Position numbers and translations under genes: made by a program. The notes below the pieces were generated by a model. The model worked only from the letters and a program-made list of their open reading frames with translations. It was not told the origin of the DNA and searched no databases. Shown in pieces: positions 25,528-34,680 of a DNA stretch of 64,000 nt (the first letter of the stretch is position 1; the number at the start of each line of letters is the position of its first letter). Source of the DNA: Blastocatellia bacterium (lineage in GTDB: Bacteria; Acidobacteriota; Blastocatellia; Pyrinomonadales; Pyrinomonadaceae); assembly GCA_003168335.1 (NCBI GenBank), contig PMSM01000010.1:272001-336000 (forward strand), in the 5' to 3' direction.

Positions 25528-27315
25528 CTACTTCCTGAGCCCGACCATTCTCCGCACGCGTCCGAGAACAGTGTTCAATTCGGGCACTTTCAGCACCGCA
25601 GTCACCGCAAAGTAAGTGAGACCATAAGGCACCAGGACCAGCGCCGCGATGATCACCGGATGGTGATTGCCAATCGCGAGCTTGATCGCCCACCCCACAC
25701 CGGCGCCAACTGCGGCTGCCAGCCACAGCTTCGCCACATATCCAAGCGGCAACCCGGTGCGCCCGATGCGTTTGTTCAGCGCCCTCCTGAGCAAAGCGAA
25801 TTCGATCCAGCCGGCAACTCCGGCCGAGGCAGTTAATCCCGCTGCGCCCCACTTTGGATCCAGACCGATTAATGGGGGCAACGGGATCGCACATACATAG
25901 CCCAGCCCGATCGTCAGCGCCACTCTTAACGATGCAAATTTAAGCGGAGTGCGCGTGTCATGGAGCGCGTAATAGGTTGATGCGTACAGGCGGCCGAGCG
26001 TCGAAGCAAGCAACCCAATCGTCGACCCGGCCAGAATCCCCCAAACATAAATTGTCGCATCCTGTTTGAATTTACCGGTTTGGTAAAGTGCCGCGGTGAT
26101 GACATCACCCAGCGCCAGCATCGCCATCGCCGACGGCACGATGAAAAACGCGATCCGACTTAGCCCCCCGTCGAGACGTTGGCGCAACTGAGTGGCAATT
26201 TCGTCCGTCGTTCCCACAACGCTCGACATTGCCGGCAATTCGGCGGCGGAGATCGACATCCCGAACAGACTTACCGGCAATGTATACAGACTTTGAGCGT
26301 AGTTCAGCGCGGCAACCGCTTGCGGGCTAATTAGTCCAGCCAACATCGCGTCAATAAAAGCCGAAATCTGTACGACTCCCCGACTGACAAAAACCGGGAA
26401 AAAGTTGCTCAGCACCTGGCGCACGTTAGCGGTCGCCAGACCAAAAACGGGACGCAATCGCTTGATCAGTTTCAGGACGGTCGGCAATTGGACACCGAAC
26501 TGTAAAGCACTGCCGGCGACGGATCCCCAAGCCGCAACTTCTGCCAGATGAAATTCGTCTGTTCGCTTTCCAAACCAGATCAGCGTTGCGATGATCGCGA
26601 CATTCCAGACCACCGGGGCTGTGTAGGAAAGAAAGAAGCGGCGATGACTGTTAAGCACGCCCAGGCACCACGCCGACAAAACGAGGAGGCCGGCGCCGGG
26701 AAAGAGAATCTGCACCAAACGTATGGTCAGTTCACGCGTCGCCTCGTCGAAACTGTGGGCAAACAAACCCACGAAGTAACGAGTCGTCAAAACTCCGATG
26801 AGTACGATGACCGAAGTCGCCAGCGCCAGGAGCGTGAGCACGGCATCGGCAACGCGCGAGGCCTCCTTCTTGTCGCCGCGGGCGAGTAGGTTGGCGTAGA
26901 CGGGGATAAAGGAAGCGGATAACGCCCCTTCCCCAAAAACGTTCTGAAGGAAGTTTGGAATTCTAAACGCCGCAGTGAAGGCGCCGGCTGCGTCCCCGAT
27001 GCCGAGATAATGCGAGAAGACGCGCTGCCGAACTACACCGATGATGCGGCTAATCAGAATTCCGGCGCCGACCATGAACGCGTGCTTGCTCGTGCTTTCG
27101 CGCTCACCGCGTTCGACGCTCGGCGGTCGCGGAAAACGGCCGGTTGCTTCGCCAACTACGGAAGTGGTTTCGCCGGCGATCTCGGACGCGTTCGCACCGA
27201 TGTTAAAGCCTAAGGGGTCTTGAGGAGTATCGGTAGCTGAGGCCTCGGAACTGCTGCCCTGAGAGTCCGAACCTGGGACCTGTGACTTGGGACCTGAGTC
27301 CTGCTCGTCATTCAT
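25528..27315 (-). CDS. murJ: Lipid II flippase MurJ
   Basis: MurJ (MviN) moves lipid II across the inner membrane for peptidoglycan synthesis. The protein is 595 aa with about 13-14 membrane helices. Landmarks are GAGILISRIIGVVRQRVFSH, FRIPNFLQNVFGEGALSASF, FVSRGVVQISAFIDAMLAG and LYTLPVSLFGMSISAAELPA. About 80 extra, polar, Ser/Thr-rich residues precede the first helix and are probably a disordered cytoplasmic tail. It follows the NtrC-type regulator gene by eight bases, which suggests cotranscription. Confidence 0.95.
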   Translation of the reverse strand: MNDEQDSGPKSQVPGSDSQGSSSEASATDTPQDPLGFNIGANASEIAGETTSVVGEATGRFPRPPSVERGERESTSKHAFMVGAGILISRIIGVVRQRVFSHYLGIGDAAGAFTAAFRIPNFLQNVFGEGALSASFIPVYANLLARGDKKEASRVADAVLTLLALATSVIVLIGVLTTRYFVGLFAHSFDEATRELTIRLVQILFPGAGLLVLSAWCLGVLNSHRRFFLSYTAPVVWNVAIIATLIWFGKRTDEFHLAEVAAWGSVAGSALQFGVQLPTVLKLIKRLRPVFGLATANVRQVLSNFFPVFVSRGVVQISAFIDAMLAGLISPQAVAALNYAQSLYTLPVSLFGMSISAAELPAMSSVVGTTDEIATQLRQRLDGGLSRIAFFIVPSAMAMLALGDVITAALYQTGKFKQDATIYVWGILAGSTIGLLASTLGRLYASTYYALHDTRTPLKFASLRVALTIGLGYVCAIPLPPLIGLDPKWGAAGLTASAGVAGWIEFALLRRALNKRIGRTGLPLGYVAKLWLAAAVGAGVGWAIKLAIGNHHPVIIAALVLVPYGLTYFAVTAVLKVPELNTVLGRVRRMVGLRK

Positions 27316-27323
27316 CGTGGCTT

Positions 27324-28688
27324 TTAGAGACGGTAGTCCTTGATCTTGGTCAAGAGCGTTTTGTAACTGACTCCCAGAGTTTCGGCGGCGCGAGTTTTAT
27401 TGCCGTCAGTTTCAGCCAGCGCATCGGCGATCTTCTGTCGCTCAACCAACGCCACGGCCCGTTCGGCCGCTTCGCCCAGCGTTCCGGAAGTATCAAAGCC
27501 AAAACTTTTCGGCGAGCGCACCTCGTCCACGCCGAAGCCCAGATCGCGGGGTTCAAGACTCGTGGCGTCCGCCAGGATGCAAGCGCGTTCGATCGCGTTC
27601 TCGAGTTCGCGCACATTGCCCGGCCAGCGGTGCGCGCGCATGGCCGACACGCTGGCATCGCTGAGCGTAGCATCACGACCTCGCAATTCATTTCCGATTT
27701 GCGCCGCGAAATGCCGCCCGAGTAAAACTACGTCGTCGCCGCGTTCGCGCAACGGCGGAATGTCGATCGGAAAAACCGCGAGGCGAAAAAAGAGATCGCC
27801 GCGGAACTCGCCTTTATTCACCGCGCCGCGCAGGTCCTTGTTCGTGGCCGCAACGACGCGGACGTCAACCGGCACCGGCCCGCGACCACCGATGCGATCG
27901 ACCGACTTCTCTTCAATGGCGCGCAACAGTTTGCCCTGAACGGCCAGCGGCAATTCCCCAATCTCATCAAGGAACACCGTGCCGCCGGAAGCCAATTCAA
28001 ATTTGCCCAGCCGGCGATCACCCGCACCGGTGAAGGCGCCGCGCTCGTGTCCGAACAACTCGTTTTCGATCAGCGTTTCCGGAATGGCCGCGCAGTTGAT
28101 GGCGACGAAAGGTTTGTCGCGCCGATTCGAGAGATGATGAACTGCGCGCGCGAAGAGTTCTTTCCCGGTTCCCGATTCGCCCAGCAGCAACACGGTCGCC
28201 TCAGTCGGCGCGACGCGCTGCGTCTCAGCCACGACCCGCTTGATTGCTTCTGATTCACCGATAATGCGCGGAAAGCCGTAACGCTTCGACCACTCTTCGC
28301 GCAGCAGAATATTTTCTGTGCGCAGCCTTGATTGCTCCAGAGCGCGCCCGACCAGCAACAGCAAATGATTCGAATCCACCGGCTTCTGGAGAAAGTCCTG
28401 GGCGCCGTCTTTCATCGCCTGCACGGCTTCATCAACCGAGCCGTACGCCGTCATCACGATCACGGGCACGTCGCCGTCCGCGGCCCGCGCCGCGCGCAGC
28501 ACGTCCAGTCCCGAACCATTCGGCATGCGCAGATCAGTCAGCACGACTTTGTGAGGAACGCGACCTATTTCATTTATGGCTTCGCGCGCATCGACGGCTT
28601 CGGTAACTGAATAGCCGGCATGCTCCAGCGTTAGCCGCAGCACGCGACGCAGGCTCTCTTTGTCTTCGACAAGAAGGATGTCAGGCAT
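27324..28688 (-). CDS. Sigma-54-dependent response regulator, NtrC type
   Basis: A 454-aa transcription activator. Receiver domain at 1-115 ([14 protein letters not shown], phospho-acceptor Asp in [13 protein letters not shown], Lys in FLQKPVDS), AAA+ domain at about 140-370 with Walker [20 protein letters not shown], the sigma-54 contact loop GAFTGA, and R-finger region [14 protein letters not shown], then a C-terminal Fis-type helix-turn-helix ([20 protein letters not shown]). Its likely partner is the hybrid histidine kinase at 30162-32072. The two are separated by an AT-rich two-gene module. Target genes unknown; murJ follows directly. Confidence 0.93.
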   Translation of the reverse strand: MPDILLVEDKESLRRVLRLTLEHAGYSVTEAVDAREAINEIGRVPHKVVLTDLRMPNGSGLDVLRAARAADGDVPVIVMTAYGSVDEAVQAMKDGAQDFLQKPVDSNHLLLLVGRALEQSRLRTENILLREEWSKRYGFPRIIGESEAIKRVVAETQRVAPTEATVLLLGESGTGKELFARAVHHLSNRRDKPFVAINCAAIPETLIENELFGHERGAFTGAGDRRLGKFELASGGTVFLDEIGELPLAVQGKLLRAIEEKSVDRIGGRGPVPVDVRVVAATNKDLRGAVNKGEFRGDLFFRLAVFPIDIPPLRERGDDVVLLGRHFAAQIGNELRGRDATLSDASVSAMRAHRWPGNVRELENAIERACILADATSLEPRDLGFGVDEVRSPKSFGFDTSGTLGEAAERAVALVERQKIADALAETDGNKTRAAETLGVSYKTLLTKIKDYRL

Positions 28689-29031
28689 GAATCATGAAGA
28701 GTTCAGATTTCAAACTTGAAATTCGAGATCTGAAAGCACTCGCTCATCATTCACTGCGATGCGCGAGAGTGTCAAGCACGAGGGCTGGCAGTTCGCTTGC
28801 AGGATCGGCGCATGCCAACGGGGCGTTAGCCCGACCGTAAGGGAGGGCTCACGGGTTAGCGACGAAACTTTGGAGTGCGCCGACCTGTCGGCGCTTTGTT
28901 CTTCCGCGACTCGGTGATATTCGCTCAAACTTCCGTTAGTTGCTCACGAAAAGGAGAAATCGATCATGCCGTAAGATCGCTAGAATTTTGGAGCTTAGGC
29001 GACCAACACAACTTTACCTCACTACCTGGGT
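28689..29031. other. Spacer with palindromic repeat
   Basis: About 340 bases between the regulator gene and the AT-rich module. It holds a copy of the AGCCCTCCC palindrome (28825-28850, inverted) and a TTTCAGATTTCAAA-like piece at about 28702-28733. No gene is seen. Confidence 0.5.
28825..28850. repeat. AGCCCTCCC palindromic repeat, inverted copy
   Basis: Reads GCCCGACCGTAAGGGAGGGC, the reverse complement of the core at 11866-11894. Confidence 0.65.
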
Positions 29032-29649
29032 TTAGGGTGGGTTAACCTTTAGCCATCCCACTACGAGAATTGAGTAGTCATTAAACTCCAGCTTTCTCGG
29101 ATTTAAACCTTGGTCCTTGCACCGAGCGGGAAGTTGAACGCGAAATTGGGCATAGCGTCTAACCATTTTTTCAGGGCCGGGAAACACTACGTCTTTGTAA
29201 TCGGGGGAGTTGCGAAGCCAATTGCGAATCCGGTGAATTATTTCGTCTATATCATTCTGATGGGCGCGAATATCTTGTCCCGCAATGTCCGAGCAGAAAA
29301 CTTGAAATCGATAATCAACCTTGTCTAAGACCAGCGCTCTCTTTGATCTGTCGCTCCTGTCACCAAACCGCTTGGCACCTAACCAAAGCCCAAGTTCCAG
29401 AGGCATGTTGAAACGGGGTAGGCGGTTCTTGGAGTCCAGGGTCACGCGAGATATGTCATGTATGCCGTACTTACTCTCCGAAATCAACTGATAAATCTTC
29501 TCTACTCGGACGCCCGATGAATCTTCATCTTCCCGTGCACAACGCGCGACGAATCCACAATCATAAATGGCGAAAACGGCTGCCTCAAGCAGCCGCTTGT
29601 ACGTCCTATCAAATGGAACGTTAAGGAAAACAGAATTCTTGTATGCCAC
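29032..29649 (-). CDS. TIR/deoxyribosyltransferase-like putative nucleotide-binding protein
   Basis: A 205-aa protein. The sequence opens NSVFLNVPFDRTYKRLLEAA and has CGFVARCARED, KIYQLISESKYGIHDISR and then RFNMPLELGLWLGAKRFG with E85. This order (strand one, Arg-rich loop, S-x-YGIHDIS, then P-x-ELG) resembles TIR and nucleoside 2-deoxyribosyltransferase folds, where the Glu in an xELG motif cleaves a glycosidic bond of NAD or a nucleoside. The family is common in bacteria but, as far as I know, uncharacterised. The C-terminal half (SDIAGQDIRAH, IRNWLR, FNDYSILVVGWL) is its own conserved region. It starts with GTG. Base composition is clearly more AT-rich than the neighbours. It may act in defence; that is inference. 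Confidence 0.65.
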   Translation of the reverse strand: MAYKNSVFLNVPFDRTYKRLLEAAVFAIYDCGFVARCAREDEDSSGVRVEKIYQLISESKYGIHDISRVTLDSKNRLPRFNMPLELGLWLGAKRFGDRSDRSKRALVLDKVDYRFQVFCSDIAGQDIRAHQNDIDEIIHRIRNWLRNSPDYKDVVFPGPEKMVRRYAQFRVQLPARCKDQGLNPRKLEFNDYSILVVGWLKVNPP

Positions 29650-29668
29650 CGCGCTTTTGATTTTTTAG

Positions 29669-29914
29669 TTATCGCTTACCAACGGCCTTGGTCTTAGATT
29701 TGGACCTGATGCTGTCGCTAACCTTAGTTGCTGTTTTTGACGCCTGAATTCTTTGCGACAACAACGAGCCCACTGGCCTGTCACTTCTTGAGACAATAAA
29801 AGACCCGGCTTTCGCATTTCTACGAACCACTCTGGCAGAATTAATGGAGTCTTTCAGGCTGATGCTACCGCAAACAGGTGGTGTTTTGACGGACCTATAT
29901 TTCATGGAAGGCAT
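29669..29914 (-). CDS. Small basic protein upstream of the TIR-like gene
   Basis: An 81-aa protein rich in Lys, Arg and Ser (MPSMKYRSVKTPPVCGSISL; tail SKSKTKAVGKR). It lies 19 bases before the TIR-like gene on the same strand, with the same AT-rich composition, so the two probably form a unit. Starts at TTG 29941, ATG 29914 or ATG 29905 are possible; I choose 29914. No domain is recognised. Its size, charge and position suggest an accessory or regulator (nucleic-acid or partner binding), without proof. Confidence 0.5.
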   Translation of the reverse strand: MPSMKYRSVKTPPVCGSISLKDSINSARVVRRNAKAGSFIVSRSDRPVGSLLSQRIQASKTATKVSDSIRSKSKTKAVGKR

Positions 29915-30161
29915 TGTGAACAGTGAATTTTGGTTGGTCAAGAACGTTGTTCACTTCGAGGAGACCTGTTGATGCCGGACCTCCGCTCATTTAAGGAAAT
30001 TCTTATCATCGCCTGATCTAATAAACGAACTTAACCGAACTAGAGCGAAACCCTTTGGCAAAGGCCCTGCCAAGCTTGAAGTGTCGTTCAGTCTATCAGG
30101 CCGGTCAAGTAAAGACTTTTATCAAGGCCGCCCCCGATTAGCGGGAGCCTAAGACGAGGGG

Positions 30162-32072
30162 TTAGACCGTCACAGTTTCGCGTGGCTCGGGCTGGCTGGC
30201 CAGAATCGCGTGCGCTCTCGCGAGCACATCGGCGAGCGCGTATGGCTTGCGAATGACTTCATCAATGCGGGCTCGTTTGTAATCTTCTTCGGCGATCATT
30301 TCGGCGTAGCCGGTGGCGATAATCACGGGCATCCCGGGGCGGAACTCTTTGACCCAGCGCGCCACGTGAAGGCCGCTTAATTCCGGCAGGCCGAGATCGC
30401 AAACCATCAGATCGAATTCGCGTTTGTCCAAAAACTTGAGCGCTTCGGCGCCCGTCGTGGCCTCGGTAACGTCGTGGCCCTCGGCGCGGAAAGCGTCATT
30501 CAAAAGCACTCGCACTTTCTCTTCGTCTTCGACCACCAGCACGCGCGCCGACTTTGTTCCGTTGCCTTGCGCCAGGGGAGTAGTCGCAACCGGCGAACTG
30601 GCTTCGTGCAGCGGCAGAATAATTTCGAAGCGAGTTCCCTTGCCCGGCTCGCTAATTACGTTGATATCTCCGCGATGGTTTTCGATGATTCCATGCGAGG
30701 CGGAAAGCCCAAGACCTGTGCCGCGTTCGCCCTTGGTAGTGTAGAACGGCTCGAATATTCGCGCGATGACTTCCGCCGGCATGCCGGCCCCGGTGTCAGA
30801 TATCCAAAAGCGCGCCGTCTTCCCTTCCACTCTCGTGCCCGCTTCGATCGTTCCGCCCTGTGGCATCGCGTCGACCGCGTTGAAGATCAGGTTGAGGGCA
30901 ACTTCGCGCAACTCCGCTGAATCCCCGAGCGTGAATGCCGGTCCGGGAGCGTCAAGACGCACCTCGATACTGCCGGTCCTTTCGGCCGATGCGGCCTGCC
31001 ATTTGGGCCGCGCAATTTCCACACTGGAAGAGACGAGCTCGCTCAAATCCACCGGCACGGGATGCCTCGTCGTTTCGCGTCGAGAAAAGTCGAGCAAGCG
31101 CCGCAAGGTTTGTGAACAGTCGCCCACTGCTTGCGTGATGACTCCGAGACTCTTCTTGTTTCCTTCATCGGCGGTGCTGCGCATCAACAGCAGCTGCGCG
31201 CGTCCCTGAATCACCGTCAGGGAATTGTTAAGGTTGTGTGCCACGCCGGCCGCCAACTCGCCCAAAGCGCGCAGCTTGTCAGATCGAGCGGCGCGGGCCT
31301 GGGCCAGTTTCTTCTCGGTGATGTCGCTCATGAAGACCATCACGCCGGTGATGCTCCCATCACGCCACAAAGGCGAAGTGTGCGCATCCATGCACCGCAC
31401 GCGGCCGTCAGTGCAAATAGTCTGCACTTCGAATTGTTTCTCTTCACCGCCCAACGTGCATTGGACCGCGGCGTTCGCTTCTTCCTCAGACTCGGCCGCG
31501 ACGATCATGCTGAAGTCCTGCCCGAGCAGAACTGAACGGGTGAATCCACCGTCGACTTCGGCGCGCTGGTTCATCCAGGTGAAGCGTCGATCAGTGTCGA
31601 GCGTGTAAATCTCGTCAGGCGCGAGATCGGCCAGGCTCGCGAGAAAGGCGCGGTTCTTACTCCCCTCTTCTTCCGCCTCACGCAGCTCAGAGATGTCCCG
31701 GACGATGACGATGCAACCGGTCGCCGACTCTTGCTGCTGATCCTGGCTTTGAGGGACAACGCGGACCAGCAATGGCCGCTGCGTTTTGTTGCCGGACGGG
31801 AGTTCTACTTCAACTTCGGCGCCGCTCGAGATGGCGCGATCAACCATGCAGCCCGTGCCTTCTCCCCAAAGCATATCGCAGCACCGACGCCCCGCGAGGA
31901 ACGAACGGGCTGCCTGCTCGAGAGATTCTCCGGCGCGGTTGATTTTCTTCAGTCGCTTGTCCGGACCGAAGATATAGACAGCATCCGGTAAGGTATCGAT
32001 GGTCGCCTCCCACATGCGATCGGCGGCCATCAGCGAGTTGCAGAGTTTGATGTGTGCGTCAGCAGAACTCAT
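30162..32072 (-). CDS. Hybrid PAS sensor histidine kinase
   Basis: A 636-aa cytoplasmic-looking kinase with no clear membrane helix. Order: PAS domain (about 20-130; TIDTLPDAVYIFGPDKRLKK, with Cys residues in GRRCCDMLWGEGTGCM), second PAS (about 145-255), dimerisation/phosphoacceptor helix with H in GVAHNLNNSLTVIQGRAQLL, catalytic ATPase with NLIFNAVDAMPQGG and DTGAGMPAEVI plus GTGLGLSASHGI, and a C-terminal receiver (VLVVEDEEKVRVLL, Asp in VCDLGLPELSG, Lys in RKPYAL). I start at ATG 32072. The Cys cluster in the first PAS might hold a redox or metal sensor. Its probable output is the NtrC-type regulator at 27324-28688. Confidence 0.92.
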   Translation of the reverse strand: MSSADAHIKLCNSLMAADRMWEATIDTLPDAVYIFGPDKRLKKINRAGESLEQAARSFLAGRRCCDMLWGEGTGCMVDRAISSGAEVEVELPSGNKTQRPLLVRVVPQSQDQQQESATGCIVIVRDISELREAEEEGSKNRAFLASLADLAPDEIYTLDTDRRFTWMNQRAEVDGGFTRSVLLGQDFSMIVAAESEEEANAAVQCTLGGEEKQFEVQTICTDGRVRCMDAHTSPLWRDGSITGVMVFMSDITEKKLAQARAARSDKLRALGELAAGVAHNLNNSLTVIQGRAQLLLMRSTADEGNKKSLGVITQAVGDCSQTLRRLLDFSRRETTRHPVPVDLSELVSSSVEIARPKWQAASAERTGSIEVRLDAPGPAFTLGDSAELREVALNLIFNAVDAMPQGGTIEAGTRVEGKTARFWISDTGAGMPAEVIARIFEPFYTTKGERGTGLGLSASHGIIENHRGDINVISEPGKGTRFEIILPLHEASSPVATTPLAQGNGTKSARVLVVEDEEKVRVLLNDAFRAEGHDVTEATTGAEALKFLDKREFDLMVCDLGLPELSGLHVARWVKEFRPGMPVIIATGYAEMIAEEDYKRARIDEVIRKPYALADVLARAHAILASQPEPRETVTV

Positions 32073-32345
32073 GTTCAAATGTGCGGCATTTATGGACGTT
32101 TGAGCCTCAATCTTCGCGGTCTACGGCACAGGACCCGCAGTCCTGACTCCCTGCGCGAGGGGCAAGCCTTATGCCAGTGCGGTTGAAATCAGTTTCAGTC
32201 GAAAGCTGGGAAGAATGGATGAATTCGCGGCCCGGTCGGTGACAGAAACCGGCAGACTCGTTCAGCCTGACAGTTCACCATGACACTTTATCTTTTTGAC
32301 TGACAGTTTGTCTGGAGGTAAGCCGCGGCGGATTGCGGGCTACTG

Positions 32346-33728
32346 TTAGTTTCGCGGCTCGTACTCGCCACGAGCTTTGGCTGCTTCAGTGTCGGAATCG
32401 GCCAGACGCATCGACAGCCTGATCGGACGATAGTCGAAAGGAGCCGGACCGCCCAGCGCGTTTTGAATCGCCGCCACGATGCCGTCCTGGTTCTGGCGAA
32501 AGTGACCCACATTGCCATGCTGGTTGAGGATGACGAACAAGACTACGCGCCCACTCTTCGTTTTCATTTGCCCGACCAGCGAACTAGCGCCGCCATCAGT
32601 GCGCACCAGGGTCCCGGTTTTGGCAATCACGCTGCCGCGCTCAGCCGGATCGGTGTATCGCTCTTCCAGGGTGCCGGGATCGATTCCCGCGACCGGCAGG
32701 ATGTCCGAGAGCGAAAGCTTGTTTTTCTGCAGTTCGTCGCGCAGCCCGCGCAGAATCTTCATCATGGCGCGGGGCGTGAAGCGGTTAATACCCAGACCGC
32801 TGGTCGAAGACATAACAATCTCGTCGGGATTGATCCTGAGTTTGTCCACCAGCGTCGCTCGCACCGTTTGGGGTCCGCCAAGCGAATCGCCGATCCGTTC
32901 GGCCATGAAATTATTCGAGTAACAGAGCAGCACCTTGAGAACGTCTACCAGCTTGCTTGATTTGTGTGTGACCAGCGGGATGGCTGCGGCCGGTGCTGGG
33001 CCGACCTGAACCTCGCCGGTTATCACGACGCTCGGAACACTGCGCAGGCTTTCGTTGTCGGCCACCAGAGTGCGCTCGTCAATCCATGCTCGCGTAGCAC
33101 TCGCCGATCGGCGCGCGGCGTCGAAGGTTTCGCGGAATTCTTCTCCCGAATGTTTCGTCGACCAGTCGAAGTTCATCGTGAAGCCCGGCGCCACAATCAG
33201 GTTTCCGGTGACTGTGCGAATTCCCAGATCGTTCAACTCCCGGGCGAGCATTACGGCATGTTCATAATGAAACGAAGGATCGCGTCCGCTGACGATTAAG
33301 TCCCCTTTCAAAGTTCCATTCGTTTTGTCGATCGTTCCGGCCGCCCACACCGAAGTTAGAAAGCGGTGATCTGGTCCAAAGGTCTGCAACGCTACTAGGG
33401 TCGTGGCCAATTTGATCGAAGACGCGGGATTGAATCTCTGGTCGGCTGACTGGGCCGCGAGCGTAGTGCCCTCGACTGTCTCAGCCAGCACGCCTTGCAG
33501 CCCATAGATCGGCGTCAAATAAGCGGGCTGCGTTAATCCATTGTTGCCGGGCAGATTCGGCCCAGTGACGCCGGAAAAGCCCGCCGTCGGCGCGGCGACC
33601 TGTTGGTTTATCTGATTAGAAGTAGACTGCGAAGCAGCACCTGGAGCGGCCTGCTGACCAAGCGCAAACGAGGCTGCCAGCAGAACCAACGTGAAAATCT
33701 TTGCTGACTTAATGAACAAGTGCATCAT
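32346..33728 (-). CDS. D-alanyl-D-alanine carboxypeptidase/endopeptidase, PBP4 (S13) family
   Basis: A 460-aa periplasmic protein with a signal peptide (IFTLVLLAASFALGQQ). The three penicillin-binding motifs are present: SxxK in PASSIKLATTLVAL (S103, K106), SxN in YSNNFMAERIG, and KTG in VIAKTGTLVRTDGG. S13 enzymes trim or cleave peptidoglycan cross-links. Residues about 25-65 are a Gln/Pro/Gly-rich linker. A Walker-like or beta-lactamase role can be excluded by motif spacing. It is monocistronic. Confidence 0.92.
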   Translation of the reverse strand: MMHLFIKSAKIFTLVLLAASFALGQQAAPGAASQSTSNQINQQVAAPTAGFSGVTGPNLPGNNGLTQPAYLTPIYGLQGVLAETVEGTTLAAQSADQRFNPASSIKLATTLVALQTFGPDHRFLTSVWAAGTIDKTNGTLKGDLIVSGRDPSFHYEHAVMLARELNDLGIRTVTGNLIVAPGFTMNFDWSTKHSGEEFRETFDAARRSASATRAWIDERTLVADNESLRSVPSVVITGEVQVGPAPAAAIPLVTHKSSKLVDVLKVLLCYSNNFMAERIGDSLGGPQTVRATLVDKLRINPDEIVMSSTSGLGINRFTPRAMMKILRGLRDELQKNKLSLSDILPVAGIDPGTLEERYTDPAERGSVIAKTGTLVRTDGGASSLVGQMKTKSGRVVLFVILNQHGNVGHFRQNQDGIVAAIQNALGGPAPFDYRPIRLSMRLADSDTEAAKARGEYEPRN

Positions 33729-34004
33729 CTTCGAAGTTCACCCCGGCGCGCCTCTACTCGGCTTTGGCATCATACCACGAAAGCGAGGTCGCTTTGTTCG
33801 GCGACCTGAACTGAGCTTTGATGCCCCGCATTAGGGGCGAGATGCCGGGAAAGCCCTGGCCCGCGGCCAGGATTACTGAGCTGCCGAGCCCCGCTCCAGG
33901 CAGCCCGCGCATCGGCAACACTTCGTTACAAACAGTTCCCGGTCCGCAACTTCGTTGACAGGCAAACAAGCGCGCACCTAGAATTCAATCGTTAAAGAAA
34001 GCTC

Positions 34005-34673
34005 GTGCCACGTGATCAGGAATCGGTAACAATTGAAAGTCTGCGCGGCGCGCATGCGGCGCGGCGTAAAGAGATTCGGGCACGGCTAAGAGAGTTTCGC
34101 CAGGTGTGGCGAACGGCTTCGGACGCGCGGCTGTGGGAAGAGATGGTGTATTGCATCTTCACCGCGGGCGCATCGGCGAAGATGGGGCTACGCGCAGTTG
34201 AGGCAGTAAGACCGTTTTTGGCAAGCGGACAGCAACAGGACATGACGAGCGCGCTGGTGGCCGCCGGCGCGCATCGCTTTCCCAACGCTCGGCCCGGGTA
34301 CGTGGTGGTCACGCGTGATTATTTGCAAAGTTCATGTTCAATGCGCCTGCGTGAATGTCTGGAAACCTTTCGCGATCCTTGCGAGCGCCGCGACTGGTTG
34401 GCGACAGAGCCGCGAATAAAGGGCCTCGGCTATAAAGAAGCGAGCCACTATTTGCGTAACATTGGCTTCAAAGGTTACAGCATACTGGACAAGCATATCG
34501 TGCGGTGCCTGGCTGAACTCGACGTGATCGATTCACCCAGGCCACCGACAAATCGCAAACGCTATCTGGAAACCGAAAGCAAGATGCGGCAATTTGCCGG
34601 CGACGTTGGGATTGATTTTGACGAACTCGATCTCGTGCTGTGGTCGATAAAGACGGGCGAGATTCTGAAGTAG
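34005..34673 (+). CDS. N-glycosylase/DNA lyase, Ogg2-like 8-oxoguanine DNA glycosylase
   Basis: A 222-aa HhH-GPD protein of the type known from archaea (Ogg2). The diagnostic region is PRIKGLGYKEASHYLRNIG and SILDKHIVRCL, which contains the helix-hairpin-helix and the catalytic Lys, with the late Asp in DELDLVLWSIKTGE. The N-terminal helices include EMVYCIFTAGASAKMGLRAVE. It removes 8-oxoguanine and cuts the abasic site. It starts with GTG at 34005. The TPR-retropepsin gene begins eight bases after its stop, so they are probably cotranscribed. Confidence 0.88.
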   Translation: MPRDQESVTIESLRGAHAARRKEIRARLREFRQVWRTASDARLWEEMVYCIFTAGASAKMGLRAVEAVRPFLASGQQQDMTSALVAAGAHRFPNARPGYVVVTRDYLQSSCSMRLRECLETFRDPCERRDWLATEPRIKGLGYKEASHYLRNIGFKGYSILDKHIVRCLAELDVIDSPRPPTNRKRYLETESKMRQFAGDVGIDFDELDLVLWSIKTGEILK

Positions 34674-34680
34674 CCAGCAG

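Noticed and set aside
25106-25894. 262-aa open frame on the - strand across the subtilase repeats
   Set aside because: Its Ser/Thr/Pro periodicity is only the mirror of the DGVLVSD repeats, and it also crosses the terminator and murJ.
33754-33969. 71-aa frame between the PBP4-type and Ogg genes
   Set aside because: It contains the palindrome GCCCCGCATTAGGGGC and no protein features; judged noncoding.
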